Origin: an uncultured Eubacteriales bacterium
GTDB taxonomy: Bacteria > Bacillota > Clostridia > Monoglobales > UMGS1388
Assembly: GCA_900551345.1 (NCBI GenBank)
Contig: URVP01000096.1
Span: forward strand, 1-5,973
DNA: 5,973 nucleotides
Reading direction: 5' to 3'
This document shows, piece after piece, positions 5,792-5,973 of this stretch. How positions within the stretch are numbered: position 1 is the first letter of the stretch; every line of letters starts with the position of its first letter. The notes below the pieces were generated by a model that saw nothing but the letters and a program-made list of their open reading frames with translations, was not told the origin of the DNA and made no database searches. The position numbers and the translations under genes are program-made.

Positions 5792-5971
5792 TTAAAATAA
5801 ACTTATAATAAAGCAGATAATCGGTGCAATGAATATTGCGGGAAGAAAATCCGCTATTTTTATTTTTGTAATTTTTGTTATATTTAAACCTAATGCCAGT
5901 ATAATAAGAGATCCGCTGCACACCATCTCTGCAACTGCGGCGTCGGTAAGAATCGGCTTTAACAGTCCTGC
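5792..5971 (-). CDS. DUF554 family membrane protein, C-terminal part (rest outside window)
   Basis: Reading the minus strand from the right edge gives 59 codons ending in TAA at 5794-5792. The fragment begins AGLLKPILTDAAVAEMVC, continues through a hydrophobic segment with SLIILALGLNI, then a short basic stretch TKITKIKIADFLPA, and ends in a second hydrophobic segment IFIAPIICFIISLF. This order (L-T-D/E-x-x-x-x-E, G/S-x-L-I-x-x-x-G-L-N, K-I-K-I-A-D/N-x-L-P-A) matches the C-terminus of DUF554 proteins such as E. coli YqgA and B. subtilis YdfK, which are polytopic inner-membrane proteins of about 230 residues with unclear function. Two transmembrane helices are visible. The gene is convergent with the exported protein gene and shares its terminator. 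Confidence 0.85.
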   Translation of the reverse strand, partial: AGLLKPILTDAAVAEMVCSGSLIILALGLNITKITKIKIADFLPAIFIAPIICFIISLF

Positions 5972-5973
5972 AA

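Overview
The window looks like chromosomal DNA of an anaerobic Firmicute, most likely a gut-type member of the Clostridia. This is inferred from the moderately AT-rich base composition, strong GGAGG-type ribosome binding sites, tightly packed housekeeping genes whose products resemble clostridial homologues, and a secreted GLUG-type repeat protein of a kind common in gut Clostridia. No species call is possible from the sequence alone. I see no mobile element, tRNA, rRNA or CRISPR array.

Bases 1-3129 hold a compact co-directional run on the plus strand: the 3' part of hflX (ribosome-splitting/rescue GTPase, cut by the left window edge), a yigZ/IMPACT-family gene, tsaE, tsaB, and a dCMP-deaminase-family gene. 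hflX/yigZ overlap as TGATG, yigZ and tsaE are 9 nt apart, tsaE/tsaB overlap as ATGA, and the deaminase follows 25 nt after tsaB. This spacing suggests one operon for translation and tRNA maintenance plus nucleotide supply. TsaE and TsaB are two parts of the machinery that makes the t6A37 modification of ANN-decoding tRNAs. Their partners TsaC and TsaD are not in the window.

Bases 3130-3258 are a regulatory gap. It has a very good sigma-A-type promoter (TTGACT, 17-nt spacer, TATTAT with extended -10 TG), a leader of about 90 nt with possible alternative hairpins, and a strong Shine-Dalgarno site.

Bases 3259-5655 encode a 798-residue exported protein. It has a signal peptide, an N-terminal cap, 17 GG(I/V)xG-type repeats predicted to form a right-handed beta-helix with stacked Cys and Asn residues, a linker module and a C-terminal beta-rich module. 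It has no LPXTG, SLH or dockerin sequence that I can see. It appears to be an independent transcription unit.

Bases 5656-5791 are a convergent intergenic region with a 12-nt palindrome and a perfect 11-bp stem terminator that can serve both strands. Bases 5792-5971 on the minus strand hold the last 59 codons of a DUF554 (YdfK/YqgA-like) membrane protein gene that runs off the right edge.

The region is largely ordinary. The points most worth a second look are the cysteine/asparagine ladder of the exported protein, its 5' leader, and its C-terminal module.
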